A DNA stretch of 43,466 bases from Thermoplasmata archaeon (GTDB lineage: Archaea; Thermoplasmatota; Thermoplasmata; Thermoplasmatales; Thermoplasmataceae): assembly GCA_021794355.1 (NCBI GenBank), contig JAJYRA010000043.1, forward strand, positions 1 through 43,466. The letters are read 5' to 3'. The notes under the pieces are model-generated. The model had not been told where the DNA came from and searched no databases. It was given only the letters and a program-made list of their open reading frames with translations. The position numbers and the translations under genes are program-made. Each line of letters opens with the position of its first letter. Position 1 is the stretch's first letter. Of this stretch, positions 10,140-19,062 are shown in pieces.

Positions 10140-12832
10140 TGAACCCGAAAACAAAAGATTTTCAGGATGATCTTTACTACTCGAACCTTGGAGAGAATAG
10201 TGAAATCCTTAAGGACTCAACCTCAAAACAGCTTTCTATTTACCTGAGCTTCCTAAACAGATATCAGCGGTATCTAAAATCGAGGTCTGATTCTATATCA
10301 TTCATCTGGGAAAAAATCCCCCCAACTGAACCCGAAGGAAACAAAAAGATCTTCATCAAATTAACATCACCAGAAAACGTTTCGCAAGTCGAAGTTGATA
10401 GATATAAAGTGATTCTTGATGAGATATTCAATCAGGAAATAAATAGGCTCTTTACGGTGGAAACTTCGTCGGGTATCAAAGGGAAAAACCACGATTACAT
10501 AAAAATATTGGAAACTTACCCAAAAGAAGAAAAGATTGAGTTAGAGAAATTACCCTCAAAAGAAATAGTTTATCCTGATTTTTCCGATAGAAAGATTCAA
10601 AAGGAGAAATCAGCAATATTAAAACTCATAGACCGTCCAGAAAAACATATGATTCCAATCCTTAATCTCACTGTACCTTCCAAAAAGGCAACATGGAAAA
10701 CCCCAGAAATAATAATGAATCCTGAGTGGAAAATATTAACTGACGATACAGTTGAGGGGATTGAGTCTCAAAGAGGTATGGTTAGAAAGGCACTTGGAAC
10801 TTCCGACTTTGCCATTCTTGAAGGCCCTCCCGGATCTGGAAAAACAACCGTTTTATCCGAAATCATTCTGCAATTACTTGAAAAAGGGAATAAAGTTCTG
10901 GTAGTTGCGTCTACACATGTAGCAGTTGACAATATTTTAGAGAGAATTTCCAAATATAAAAATCTGGTAGTTCCAATAAGGATCGCACCAGCAGACAGAG
11001 ATTTGCCGGAAGAAATCTCTAAGTTCACCTACGGAAAATATGTAAGAAGTTTCAAGGATGACCTTATCACAAATTTACTTCATAAAAATGATAAGCTTGA
11101 GGAGGAAAAGGAATGGTTAAAAATCCTTCAAAGTAAACAAGCAGATTCAGTGTTACAAGAAGTTATAGATTCTGGCATTAATGTGGTTTGCGGAACAACA
11201 ATAGGTGTTCTACAGTATGCTCCAATCAAGGAAGCTATCAATAATGGAAGATTTGATCCAATCTTTGACGTAATGATAATAGATGAAGCCAGTAAAACAA
11301 CATTCTTAGAATTCCTCGTGCCTGCACTTTTTGCTAAAAAATGGATAATCTCAGGTGATCCGAAACAGCTTTCTCCTTTTATAGAGAGAGGTCTCATTGA
11401 AGATCAGATAAATGGGATTCTGAAGGAACTTTATGAAAAAATTAAAAGCGAAGATAAGGAAGAACTTACCTTTGAAGAGTTCCAAGAGGTCTGCACAGAA
11501 TCATTTTATGCCATAAGGGAAGTTACTTCTGGAAAAGATTCTGAAATCAAATCTTACATGATCCCCTCTAAGGGAAGAAGTCAATTTTACTTCGAAACAA
11601 TTAGAAAGCAGATTAAACTTCAGAAACCCGACCTCATTGTACACATTCCAGATCAAGAAAAGATGAGTATTGAGGAACGTTGTCTTTCATTGAGTGCCTC
11701 CAATATATTTATAGAGAGAGAAAACGAACTTCACGAATTTGTAGATTGTATCCCCTATAACACTGTAATTCGCGGAGATATTAAATTCCCACTGGTTTTG
11801 GGTTACAGAAATAATTATCTAACAAAGGATGGTAAAAACACTTTTAAAAAAAATAGAAACCTTGAGGTGAAGCCCTTGCCCGAGGAAATTGCTTTCAGAC
11901 TAATTCGGATCCATGAGCTTAAAGAACTGGGGAGTAGATCACTTGATTTTGAAAAACAGATAAAATCTTTATTGCCTTCATGGAACGCCTTTCCATCATG
12001 GAACAAAGACATTAATCAAACCTATAACCATTTGAAAAAAATACTTACAATTTCACTTCCATCCGTAATTGAGGCGTTGCTTCTTGGAATAGATAGCAAA
12101 TTTAGGGGACGAGGTTCAATCTTGCATGAAGGGTTTACCCAGGAACTCAAGAATTCTCGCCATGAGATTTTAACCCATCAACTCAGGATGCATCCAGAAA
12201 TATCCTGGTATCCCAGAAATCTCATATATTCTGCGGGAAACGGGAAACCAATTGCATTAAACGATGGAAAAATAAATCGTGATTGGGGATATAATCGATA
12301 TTCCAGTCGTGTGACATGGATTGATGTAAATGGTCACGAGGAAAAAAAACAAAATAGAGGAGTTTTTAACCAGAAAGAAATAGATTCTCTCTTAGAAGAA
12401 CTTGACGCATTTATTAGATGGGCAAAGGGTGCAGGCAGACGCAGCGAGAAATATTGGGAAATAGCAATCTTAACTTTTTATGATAAACAGCGCCAGAAAA
12501 TTCTAGATAAACTCAAGACCAAATTCAATTTGAGAGGGCCTTACTTTGTGCTAAAGAGTGAGATGATCAAAATATTTGTTGGAAATGTAGATTCGATGCA
12601 GGGAAGGGAGGCAGATATAGTCTTTCTTTCGATGGTGAGAACTAATGGCATAGGGTTCCTAGACAACCCGAACCGGGTAAATGTAGCAATTACCAGATCC
12701 AGGTACCAATTGGTAGTTTTAGGAAAACATAAGTTCTTTTCTGAATGCGATGATGAGTTAGTAATTACTAAACTTGCTAAAAAAATAGTTCCAGAATATA
12801 AATTTCAAGGGGCAAAAGGTGGTATAAGATGA
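10136..12832 (+). CDS. SF1 helicase (Upf1/DNA2-like, COG1112-type)
   Basis: An 898-aa superfamily 1 helicase with all motifs in order: Walker A GPPGSGKTT (230-238), Ia VVASTHVAVDN (256-266), II IIDEAS (381-386), III GDPKQL (407-412), IV HQLRMHP (681-687), V VDSMQGREADIVFLS (818-832) and VI NVAITRSR (849-856). The N-terminal 190 residues match no motif I know. An insertion of about 260 residues separates motifs III and IV, where many relatives have far less. GGAGGAG 7 bases upstream supports the ATG at 10136. It overlaps the CARF gene and the next gene by 4 bp each. Coupling of an SF1 helicase with a PLD nuclease recalls Mokosh defence systems. Confidence 0.9.
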   Translation: MMNPKTKDFQDDLYYSNLGENSEILKDSTSKQLSIYLSFLNRYQRYLKSRSDSISFIWEKIPPTEPEGNKKIFIKLTSPENVSQVEVDRYKVILDEIFNQEINRLFTVETSSGIKGKNHDYIKILETYPKEEKIELEKLPSKEIVYPDFSDRKIQKEKSAILKLIDRPEKHMIPILNLTVPSKKATWKTPEIIMNPEWKILTDDTVEGIESQRGMVRKALGTSDFAILEGPPGSGKTTVLSEIILQLLEKGNKVLVVASTHVAVDNILERISKYKNLVVPIRIAPADRDLPEEISKFTYGKYVRSFKDDLITNLLHKNDKLEEEKEWLKILQSKQADSVLQEVIDSGINVVCGTTIGVLQYAPIKEAINNGRFDPIFDVMIIDEASKTTFLEFLVPALFAKKWIISGDPKQLSPFIERGLIEDQINGILKELYEKIKSEDKEELTFEEFQEVCTESFYAIREVTSGKDSEIKSYMIPSKGRSQFYFETIRKQIKLQKPDLIVHIPDQEKMSIEERCLSLSASNIFIERENELHEFVDCIPYNTVIRGDIKFPLVLGYRNNYLTKDGKNTFKKNRNLEVKPLPEEIAFRLIRIHELKELGSRSLDFEKQIKSLLPSWNAFPSWNKDINQTYNHLKKILTISLPSVIEALLLGIDSKFRGRGSILHEGFTQELKNSRHEILTHQLRMHPEISWYPRNLIYSAGNGKPIALNDGKINRDWGYNRYSSRVTWIDVNGHEEKKQNRGVFNQKEIDSLLEELDAFIRWAKGAGRRSEKYWEIAILTFYDKQRQKILDKLKTKFNLRGPYFVLKSEMIKIFVGNVDSMQGREADIVFLSMVRTNGIGFLDNPNRVNVAITRSRYQLVVLGKHKFFSECDDELVITKLAKKIVPEYKFQGAKGGIR

Positions 12833-14019
12833 ATTCTAAAAAAATTATTCTAAAAAAAAATATAACTTTGAATTGTTACGAATGCCTTGCGACGGTTAGA
12901 AGAATATCCAAAAACAGGCCAGACATAGAAATTGCAATGGAACTTTTGAGGAGATTCGATAATCTTTCATCAGAAATTATAAGAAAGTATCTTTTGCCTG
13001 GAAAACCTGAAGCTATGGCAAACAACCTCTTTAGAAGGTATCAGGATCTTGGTTTTGTAGATGAGTTTGGTATTCCAAAAAAGTTTGGTGAATACGCTAT
13101 AGCTGGAAACATTTATCTTCCAGAGAGAGGTCAATATCGCCTCTGTAGCGCTGATGATCCAATGATAAGCCAAGGAATTGTCTCCTTGATGTATCATAGG
13201 GACGAGAAAAACCATCCAAAAAATAGTGAAAATGGTCAAAGTGGCATTGAGCAGAAACATGAGTCCTTGCCTATTCCTCCAAGTGTTAAAGCCGCAATTT
13301 GTCAGAGAATTCTTGTTTGGTCTGAGAAGCCAGATGGTGTATTCATAGAAGAACCAAAGGGGAGGGTGACTCCATCAAAGGAAAAACTTCAGATTAATGA
13401 TATTTACATAGAAAAAATAGAGGAAAACCTGATCTCTTTAAGTGAAAAACATCAGATTGAATTAGAAATTGAGGTTAATGTAAGTTCAACCATAATCAGG
13501 TTTCGAACGAACGATTCTAAAGAACCTATCCAACTAAATGACGATAGTAAACTTGATTTAAGTAGACTTTGGAGCGTGCTTGAACAGACAGATGCATTGG
13601 AGACATGGAAAGGTGGGCCCCTCGATCAAGGATCCCTCAATTTAAGGTTTGAGGAACTGACCTTACCGGAAATACTTCATTTTGAGAGAACAATACCCAT
13701 TCAGAATCTGGATATTCTTCAACTTGGGCGGTATTCAGTTTTGCAGTTTACCGTTCCAATTGCCCCTTATAGCAAAACTGACGCAGAGTTATGGGAAAGA
13801 AGTCTTCTTATTTCTAATATTAACGATTACCAAACACGGGAAACTATCCAGGCATTGAGCGATATAAATAAGAGTAAATTCTCTGCTTTTGAACTAGAAA
13901 TTCCAAGTGCAGAGGATTTGATAGGTATTCTCGATAAACAAAAATATCTTACAGAAACAGAAAGGATGAGGAAAATTTGGTATTTAAGGGCACCATTAGA
14001 CCTTATGGAGGCGGATTGA
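12829..14019 (+). CDS. unknown cassette protein, 396 aa
   Basis: Not recognised. It begins inside the helicase stop (ATGA overlap) and ends directly before the PLD gene start, so it is a core part of the operon. The N-terminal third contains a CxxC pair (Cys16, Cys19) and a helical stretch with a winged-helix-like pattern (about residues 33-90: a basic-hydrophobic helix, a turn at LPGKPEAMANNLF, then a short wing). The middle and C-terminal parts alternate short strands and helices, ending with KIWYLRAPLDLMEAD. There is no recognisable catalytic motif. It may be an adaptor or specificity subunit for the helicase and nuclease; this is inference. Confidence 0.8.
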   Translation: MNSKKIILKKNITLNCYECLATVRRISKNRPDIEIAMELLRRFDNLSSEIIRKYLLPGKPEAMANNLFRRYQDLGFVDEFGIPKKFGEYAIAGNIYLPERGQYRLCSADDPMISQGIVSLMYHRDEKNHPKNSENGQSGIEQKHESLPIPPSVKAAICQRILVWSEKPDGVFIEEPKGRVTPSKEKLQINDIYIEKIEENLISLSEKHQIELEIEVNVSSTIIRFRTNDSKEPIQLNDDSKLDLSRLWSVLEQTDALETWKGGPLDQGSLNLRFEELTLPEILHFERTIPIQNLDILQLGRYSVLQFTVPIAPYSKTDAELWERSLLISNINDYQTRETIQALSDINKSKFSAFELEIPSAEDLIGILDKQKYLTETERMRKIWYLRAPLDLMEAD

Positions 14020-15333
14020 ATGACTGAGCTAAAGAAAATAACTTTAACATTGGATGGAAATAGAAAAATTGGGCATTGCTTGATTAAAAACACAAGTTCC
14101 TATCAAAATCAAATAGTTTCTAAAAAGTCAAATATTTATCAGCCAGCAAATCGGGAAATGACTATTGCTGTTATTAAATTAATCGGAGAAGCCAAGGAAG
14201 TCATATGCATAAGTAGCTTTATCATTCAGGATTCAGAGATTATAGCTGAAATAGAAAAAGCCGCCAATCGTGGTGTTAAGGTTTACTTGCTGACTGCTGC
14301 GGAAAAGCAGGTTGACAGTCCTTATGAAGATGATAACGCCAATCTTAAGGATAGAAAGGAGGCAAGCAGGGACCTATTGATCAGGTTGGGTAAGAAGGCG
14401 CTAATAAAAACTTCCCAACACTTGCATTCAAAATTTATTCTCATAGATCCGAGAAAATTTCCGAAAGGCTTCCTTTTCACTAACAACCTTACGGTCAGAG
14501 CTATGAATGAGAACATAGAACTTGGTGTAAAACTGGAGGAAAGTGAGGTTTCTGAACTGTTTCATCAGTTCTTAATAGGCTTTTGGCTGGAGGCAGAAAG
14601 AGAAATTTGGCTAGAAGGAAATGAATCTAAGTTAAGGGATGTAAAGAAACACCCGGAATTTATCACAACAAATCTTGAACCGAAGAAAGTGGTTTGGACG
14701 GTGTCAAACCAGAGTTTAATCAAGCAAAATCTTTTACAAATTTTAGGCCCTGCAAAAACTTCAATTTCAATCTCTGCCTGGACTTTCGACTCAAACCATG
14801 AAATATCAAAACTCCTGATTGACAAAGCGAAGGAAGGGGTGAAACTTACGATATTCACTCGTCCTCACCACGCCAATCAAGATTTTATGCGCCAAGCGAT
14901 TAAGGTTGGCGCTGAGATATACGCCCACAATTTATTGCACGCAAAATCGGTTCTCGTAGACGATTCGATCGGGATGATTATGACGGCCAATATCTCCAGC
15001 AGGGGATTAGACACAGGATTTGAAACAGCAATCAAGCTTAATTCTGAAGAAACCAATGCTCTAAAAGATATCCATTCTGAGTGGAAGAAGAGGTCTGAAT
15101 TCATTTTGCTCAGAGATGCATGGTTGAAGGATTTATCCGTTCCTTATTATGATTTATCTCAGAAAATGGAATTGAAAGAACCTCCGCGTGAAGAAACTAA
15201 GAGGGATGGCGGGAAATATACAGCTAAGAACATGGAAGAATTTAAAGAGGGCAAAGTTGATACAGGAAATCTTGTCCCCGATCCAAACGCATTAATCACG
15301 ATTTATAACATAACGCTTTTCCCGCCCAAATAA
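14020..15333 (+). CDS. phospholipase D-superfamily nuclease, two HKD motifs
   Basis: A 437-aa protein with two PLD-like halves. HKD motif 1 is HSKFILID (His136, Lys138, Asp143), followed by TNNLT; motif 2 is HAKSVLVD (His307, Lys309, Asp314), followed by TANISSRGLDTGFE. Each is preceded by the usual strand-helix repeat (EVICISSF and SISISAW). Two HKD motifs in one chain make a complete active site, so it can act as a monomer nuclease. There is no signal peptide, which argues against a secreted lipase. A polar extension of about 60 residues closes the protein. It starts immediately after the upstream stop with GGAGGCGGA in front, and is the last gene of the operon. Confidence 0.88.
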   Translation: MTELKKITLTLDGNRKIGHCLIKNTSSYQNQIVSKKSNIYQPANREMTIAVIKLIGEAKEVICISSFIIQDSEIIAEIEKAANRGVKVYLLTAAEKQVDSPYEDDNANLKDRKEASRDLLIRLGKKALIKTSQHLHSKFILIDPRKFPKGFLFTNNLTVRAMNENIELGVKLEESEVSELFHQFLIGFWLEAEREIWLEGNESKLRDVKKHPEFITTNLEPKKVVWTVSNQSLIKQNLLQILGPAKTSISISAWTFDSNHEISKLLIDKAKEGVKLTIFTRPHHANQDFMRQAIKVGAEIYAHNLLHAKSVLVDDSIGMIMTANISSRGLDTGFETAIKLNSEETNALKDIHSEWKKRSEFILLRDAWLKDLSVPYYDLSQKMELKEPPREETKRDGGKYTAKNMEEFKEGKVDTGNLVPDPNALITIYNITLFPPK

Positions 15334-16050
15334 TCCGGAAGAATGAATTAAAATCTGTAAAACAAAGTTAACGCCATTTGAGTAGAATCCCATAAAATTT
15401 ATGGGGTCATACAGTATACCTAAATATTAATATCTCGATATATATATATTATTATCACGACTAATTTACCATTTACCGGAAGAATTCATCTAAAGAACTG
15501 CGTAATTAACAATATTATGATCAACGCGCAAACTGATCAGGTCTCTGAATGCTCTGTAACTTGGGGTTTGCATGATAATTATTATCAGTATGAGATGCTG
15601 ACATCATCTTTTTATTGTGTTTTCTCAACACTTTAGACGATTTCTAAAAACTTCGATTTCTTGGAGAACACTAACTTAACAAGTTTCCACAAACACGGAT
15701 GAATACACCTTTTCCATCAAGAGTCAATGAATTGAAAGATTCCACTTTTACGGTTATTAGAAATCCTCTTTAGAAAAATATGTAGGTGCACATCCACGGA
15801 TCTGGGACATGAGAGCACTAGGCTTTTCAGATTGAGTTTCGCAAAAATTACAGAGTCAAAATTCATGTTGAGGTAGACGAATTCGTCACTTATATTCACA
15901 TTAACCAAATTCTTGCGGTGCACCAACCAGTATTCTATCCAATTTTTTATTCCCATTTCGTTGAATAATCCTGCCGGTTAGAGGAATCAAAGGGTGTGCC
16001 ATATCAACTGGAGCAAATCACTACAAATAGGTAATTGTTTTTGATCTACC
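15334..16050. other. gene-poor stretch between the cassette and IS66
   Basis: No intact gene is visible. It holds an AT-rich tract with TA repeats (about 15435-15455), a second CCGGAAGAAT near 15477 echoing the one at 15335, and the decayed repeat at 15832-15978. Minus-strand frames here are short and broken by frameshifts compared with copy 1. Confidence 0.5.
15832..15978. repeat. decayed dispersed repeat, copy 2
   Basis: It aligns with 889-1037 in the same orientation. Read on the minus strand, one frame ends RILVGAPQEFG then stop, matching the C-terminus QILVGALPKSD then stop in copy 1. Upstream of that point the two copies need a frameshift to stay aligned, so at least this copy is dead. 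Confidence 0.6.
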
Positions 16051-16073
16051 GTAACTGGTCAGTCTAAAGTGCA
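16051..16073 (+). repeat. IS66 left terminal inverted repeat
   Basis: It starts GTAACTGGTCAGTC and is the inverse of 17571-17593 with two mismatches. Confidence 0.88.
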
Positions 16074-16142
16074 CAGTATGTTTAGAAATAGCGTATTGTA
16101 AACCGAAAGATCCTTATATAATGAATACATTATATTAATAGA

Positions 16143-17561
16143 ATGATTAAACTTTGTGCAGAAACACCTAGAGATCAGGATATGATCGACAAATTCCAGA
16201 GGGCTTATAACAATTTGAAGAAGATCGTTGATAGACTGCAGGAGGAGAATGAAAAGCTCAAGAAAGAGCTTGACGAGTATAAGAAAAGACATCCAGCCAA
16301 TGTTGGCGTCAAAAATGGAAAACCTTACGTGATAACGACAGGTGAGAATAAATCACATGAAGATGTTAACAATATTGATGCTAATACTGCAAACAAAGAG
16401 GAAAAAAGAAAACCGGGAGCACAGAAGAATCACAAGGGGTATTATAGAATCAGGAAGAGGATAACAGATAGAATAAATGTCCATTCTACCGATTCAATCT
16501 GTCCTTCATGTTCATCAACACTTGTAAGAAGAGGAACAAGGAAGAGGGTTATTGAAGATATCCCTGAGATATCTCCAAAAGTGACACAATACCGCATTGA
16601 CAAGATGTACTGCAATAAATGCAGGAAGATGTATGAACCGGAAGTAACAGACGCACTTCCCAAGGCAACGTTCTCACTGAGAACCATGCTGACGGTTGCA
16701 TACTTCCGCATAGGCATGAGGATGAGTATTGAGAACGTTGTAGCAACCATGGATGGTGTATTCGGAATCGTGATGTCAGAGGGTGAGGTTCAGAACATAC
16801 TGTCACAGCTATCTGACAGTCTTGGGGAAGAGTATGAAAAGATTCTTTCCCTCATACGTGAAGCAGTAAGCAGGAACATGGATTCCACCACATACCCCAT
16901 CAACGGAATAACATACAATCTGTGGACATTCCTCACAAAGACAGAATCCATATTCATCATATCAAGAAGCAACGGTCATGTTGTTCCATTAACTGTATTG
17001 GGAGATCATAAAGGCACAGACATCCATGACAGATACAGTGCATTCGAGACCTTTGCAGAAAAGACAGGCAATGATCAGCAGTACTGCTGGTCACACATCA
17101 ACTGTGATGGAAAGGAACTGGAAGAGTTCTATGGAGAGGAGGGTGGAAGAATCAAGAGGGTATTGAAGAAGATCCACAATAAAGGAAAGGCATTCAAGGG
17201 ACATGGAACGATGGAAGATGTGGATAAACTGTATCAAGAACTGGTATTTCTCCTTGATACGGATTATGAACACCTGAAAAGCAGGAATTTTGTCAAGAAT
17301 CTCCTGAGAAGAAAGAAAGAATGGCTCTTCGCCTATGTCATGAACCCGGAGGTGGAATCCACAAACAACAGAGCAGAAAGAGCATTGAGACCATGTGTTA
17401 TATATAGAAAGGTTTCAGGTGGATCACGAACAGAAAGGGGTGCTGATATATACGCAAGATTATCATCCATATATTACACATCAAAGCTCAGGAAAAACAG
17501 TTTCATAAAGGATACACCAAAGGTCATAGTGAGAAAGAAAGGGAATCTAAAACCTGGATGA
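16143..17561 (+). CDS. IS66-family transposase
   Basis: A 472-aa transposase. An N-terminal coiled coil (about residues 20-50) is followed by a cysteine zinc finger (CPSC...CNKC, about 120-160) and the catalytic core. The C-terminal signature NNRAERALRPCVIYRKVSGG is the family hallmark, with Glu in RAER as the last catalytic acid. The first acid is probably in MDSTTYPINGITYNLW and the second in GDHKGTDIHDRYSAF; the usual DETG reads DSTT here. A TTATATAAT box 25-35 bases upstream of the ATG points to a leaderless transcript. The frame is intact, so the element may be active. Confidence 0.93.
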   Translation: MIKLCAETPRDQDMIDKFQRAYNNLKKIVDRLQEENEKLKKELDEYKKRHPANVGVKNGKPYVITTGENKSHEDVNNIDANTANKEEKRKPGAQKNHKGYYRIRKRITDRINVHSTDSICPSCSSTLVRRGTRKRVIEDIPEISPKVTQYRIDKMYCNKCRKMYEPEVTDALPKATFSLRTMLTVAYFRIGMRMSIENVVATMDGVFGIVMSEGEVQNILSQLSDSLGEEYEKILSLIREAVSRNMDSTTYPINGITYNLWTFLTKTESIFIISRSNGHVVPLTVLGDHKGTDIHDRYSAFETFAEKTGNDQQYCWSHINCDGKELEEFYGEEGGRIKRVLKKIHNKGKAFKGHGTMEDVDKLYQELVFLLDTDYEHLKSRNFVKNLLRRKKEWLFAYVMNPEVESTNNRAERALRPCVIYRKVSGGSRTERGADIYARLSSIYYTSKLRKNSFIKDTPKVIVRKKGNLKPG

Positions 17562-17570
17562 TAAGTGTCA

Positions 17571-17593
17571 TGCACTCAAGACTGACCAGTTAC
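17571..17593 (-). repeat. IS66 right terminal inverted repeat
   Basis: It ends GACTGACCAGTTAC and is nearly identical to 105-127 of the partial copy at the left edge of the window. Confidence 0.88.
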
Positions 17594-17769
17594 AAGAAAT
17601 AGACATTGTCAAATCTTAGTTGATTTTTTCTCTTTGCGGATTTAAGTGATTTTATGAGTATTCGCTTGAACCAGAGAATAGTGCGGTTTTTGCTCCAAGC
17701 AACTGTTCCACAGTATTTTCCATTTTCAAATTATCAACGCAAAAGTGACAATGTCAAGAAATAAAAAGA

Positions 17770-18000
17770 TTGAAATCTTATAAGACTATATTGTTTCCAA
17801 TTAGAGGACCTAACCACTTCCCAGGCATTCTCTCATATGTTGAGAATATGAAATCAACGGGGCTGATTGTTTCAAGATTAGACAATTTAAGAGATCTACC
17901 AGAAAGCGTAATAGAACTAACGGAAAGAGGAGAGAGGGTTGCTGAGAAGCTCAAGGAAGTTGAGAAACTGTTAAAAGGACGAAAAAATGGGAAAATATGA
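17770..18000 (+). pseudogene. truncated wHTH-type regulator, C-terminal part
   Basis: The 76 residues read like the end of a winged-helix regulator: a hydrophobic helix (GILSYVENMKSTGLI), a wing (VSRLDNLRDLPESVIELTERG) and a basic C-terminal helix (VAEKLKEVEKLLKGRK). The recognition-helix part is missing and the first codon is TTG, 177 bp from the IS66 right end. I infer that the 5' part was lost, perhaps with IS insertion or later rearrangement. The stop overlaps the small gene at 17987. An intact short protein starting at TTG 17770 cannot be excluded. Confidence 0.45.
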
Positions 18001-18094
18001 TTTGATAAAAGTAGATGGATTAGAGAATGAGGATTCTGTCATGAAGATCGGTAAGTTGCTGGATGAAAATGTAAAAGATTCTGAGGTAGACTAA
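17987..18094 (+). CDS. small protein, 35 aa
   Basis: This short frame begins with ATG inside the end of the previous gene and stops directly before the GTG of the next one, an operon-like packing. The product is acidic (MGKYDLIKVDGLENEDSVMK at the N-terminus) with no membrane segment. The overlap at both ends supports translation; function is unknown. Confidence 0.4.
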   Translation: MGKYDLIKVDGLENEDSVMKIGKLLDENVKDSEVD

Positions 18095-19060
18095 GTGAAT
18101 AATAAATTTGCAGCAATACTAACTGCAACAATTATGGTTTTAGCTGGGATTGGAATATACTATAGTTTGGAGAGTGATGGATATATAAACCCAGGAATAA
18201 CAATCTCGTCTTTTTCCTCATCATCTGATACGTACATGAGCGGTTACAGTTCCATGCCATTAATATTTGCCCACGTTGATTCATCCAAAACGGCAGAATA
18301 TGAACTTTTAGTCAGTTCTCACACAATTACCACAGGGGTAGTAACTGGAGAGGAAAATATTTCTCTTCTATCATCCTTCGGTCAAGGTTTCTTAATGCAT
18401 GAGTTTCTGGATACACCAGGACTCCATACAGTTACTTTGAAAATTTTATACAATTCATTCGTAACCTCGAAAACACTTGATATTTACACATTTCCTCAAG
18501 ATAATTTTTCCGTTTCACATTGTTACATAGATACAGGAATCAGTTCAAGAATAATATCGTCATTGTCAGGATATAATATCACCATAAATGGACAAAAAGG
18601 CGACTCATATACTTATGAGGGTACTTCTGCAGGTATATATAATATCCCATTTTCCCTTTCGTCTGGGAATTATACATACTCCGGAACAGCTGCGTCTATA
18701 AATGTGTGTAATAAACCTGAGGCAACTAACATTTATTACTCAAGATATTCCTACTGTTCTTTTGATAACTTGTCAAATTTTTACATCCATATGAATGAAA
18801 CCGGAGGAGACTTATACTCCAAAACCAGTGGGTACCCTAATTGGCAGCCACTCAATTACTCAATCTATTTGAACGGAACCTATTATACCACAGTGTCTAA
18901 CTCTGGACATTATAATTTGAACTCACCCTCAGAATACGGTTTAGACAAAAACATTTCATATCAACTTTGTTCAAGTGGACGCGGGCCTTTTTACTTTTAT
19001 TACATTATAGGGGATAGATATTATAACAATTCGAAGTCAGATACAATCGAGGTTCCATAA
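18095..19060 (+). CDS. secreted or surface-anchored protein, 321 aa
   Basis: A short N-terminal hydrophobic segment (AAILTATIMVLAGIGIYYSL, about residues 6-25) is followed by a Ser/Tyr/Asn/Gly-rich, beta-type region with many N-x-S/T sites. This pattern suits a glycosylated exported or membrane-tethered protein of an archaeal surface. Five cysteines are scattered in the second half. The start is a GTG at 18095 that follows directly on the stop of the 35-aa gene. I recognise no family; immunoglobulin-like repeats are possible given the alternating strands. It is in the disturbed region beside the IS66 element. Confidence 0.65.
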   Translation: MNNKFAAILTATIMVLAGIGIYYSLESDGYINPGITISSFSSSSDTYMSGYSSMPLIFAHVDSSKTAEYELLVSSHTITTGVVTGEENISLLSSFGQGFLMHEFLDTPGLHTVTLKILYNSFVTSKTLDIYTFPQDNFSVSHCYIDTGISSRIISSLSGYNITINGQKGDSYTYEGTSAGIYNIPFSLSSGNYTYSGTAASINVCNKPEATNIYYSRYSYCSFDNLSNFYIHMNETGGDLYSKTSGYPNWQPLNYSIYLNGTYYTTVSNSGHYNLNSPSEYGLDKNISYQLCSSGRGPFYFYYIIGDRYYNNSKSDTIEVP

Positions 19061-19062
19061 AG

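Larger units (their letters stand above)
16051..17593 (+). mobile_element. IS66-family insertion sequence, 1543 bp, complete
   Basis: Terminal inverted repeats of 23 bp are at 16051-16073 (GTAACTGGTCAGTC...) and 17571-17593 (...GACTGACCAGTTAC), matching at 21 of 23 positions. They enclose one transposase gene. The 8 bases outside each end (GATCTACC and AAGAAATA) are not a direct repeat, so no target duplication remains. Confidence 0.88.

Noticed and set aside
12829-14019. WYL domain in the unknown cassette protein because of IWYLRAP near its end
   Set aside because: Only three residues match; the surrounding pattern and position do not fit a WYL domain.
8199-15333. Idea that the CARF genes mark a CRISPR-Cas locus
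   Set aside because: No array of regularly spaced repeats and no cas effector, cas1, cas2 or cas6 gene is in the window.
15435-15455. TA-rich repeat as a replication origin or recombination site
   Set aside because: It is a simple AT tract without origin-recognition repeats or flanking replication genes.
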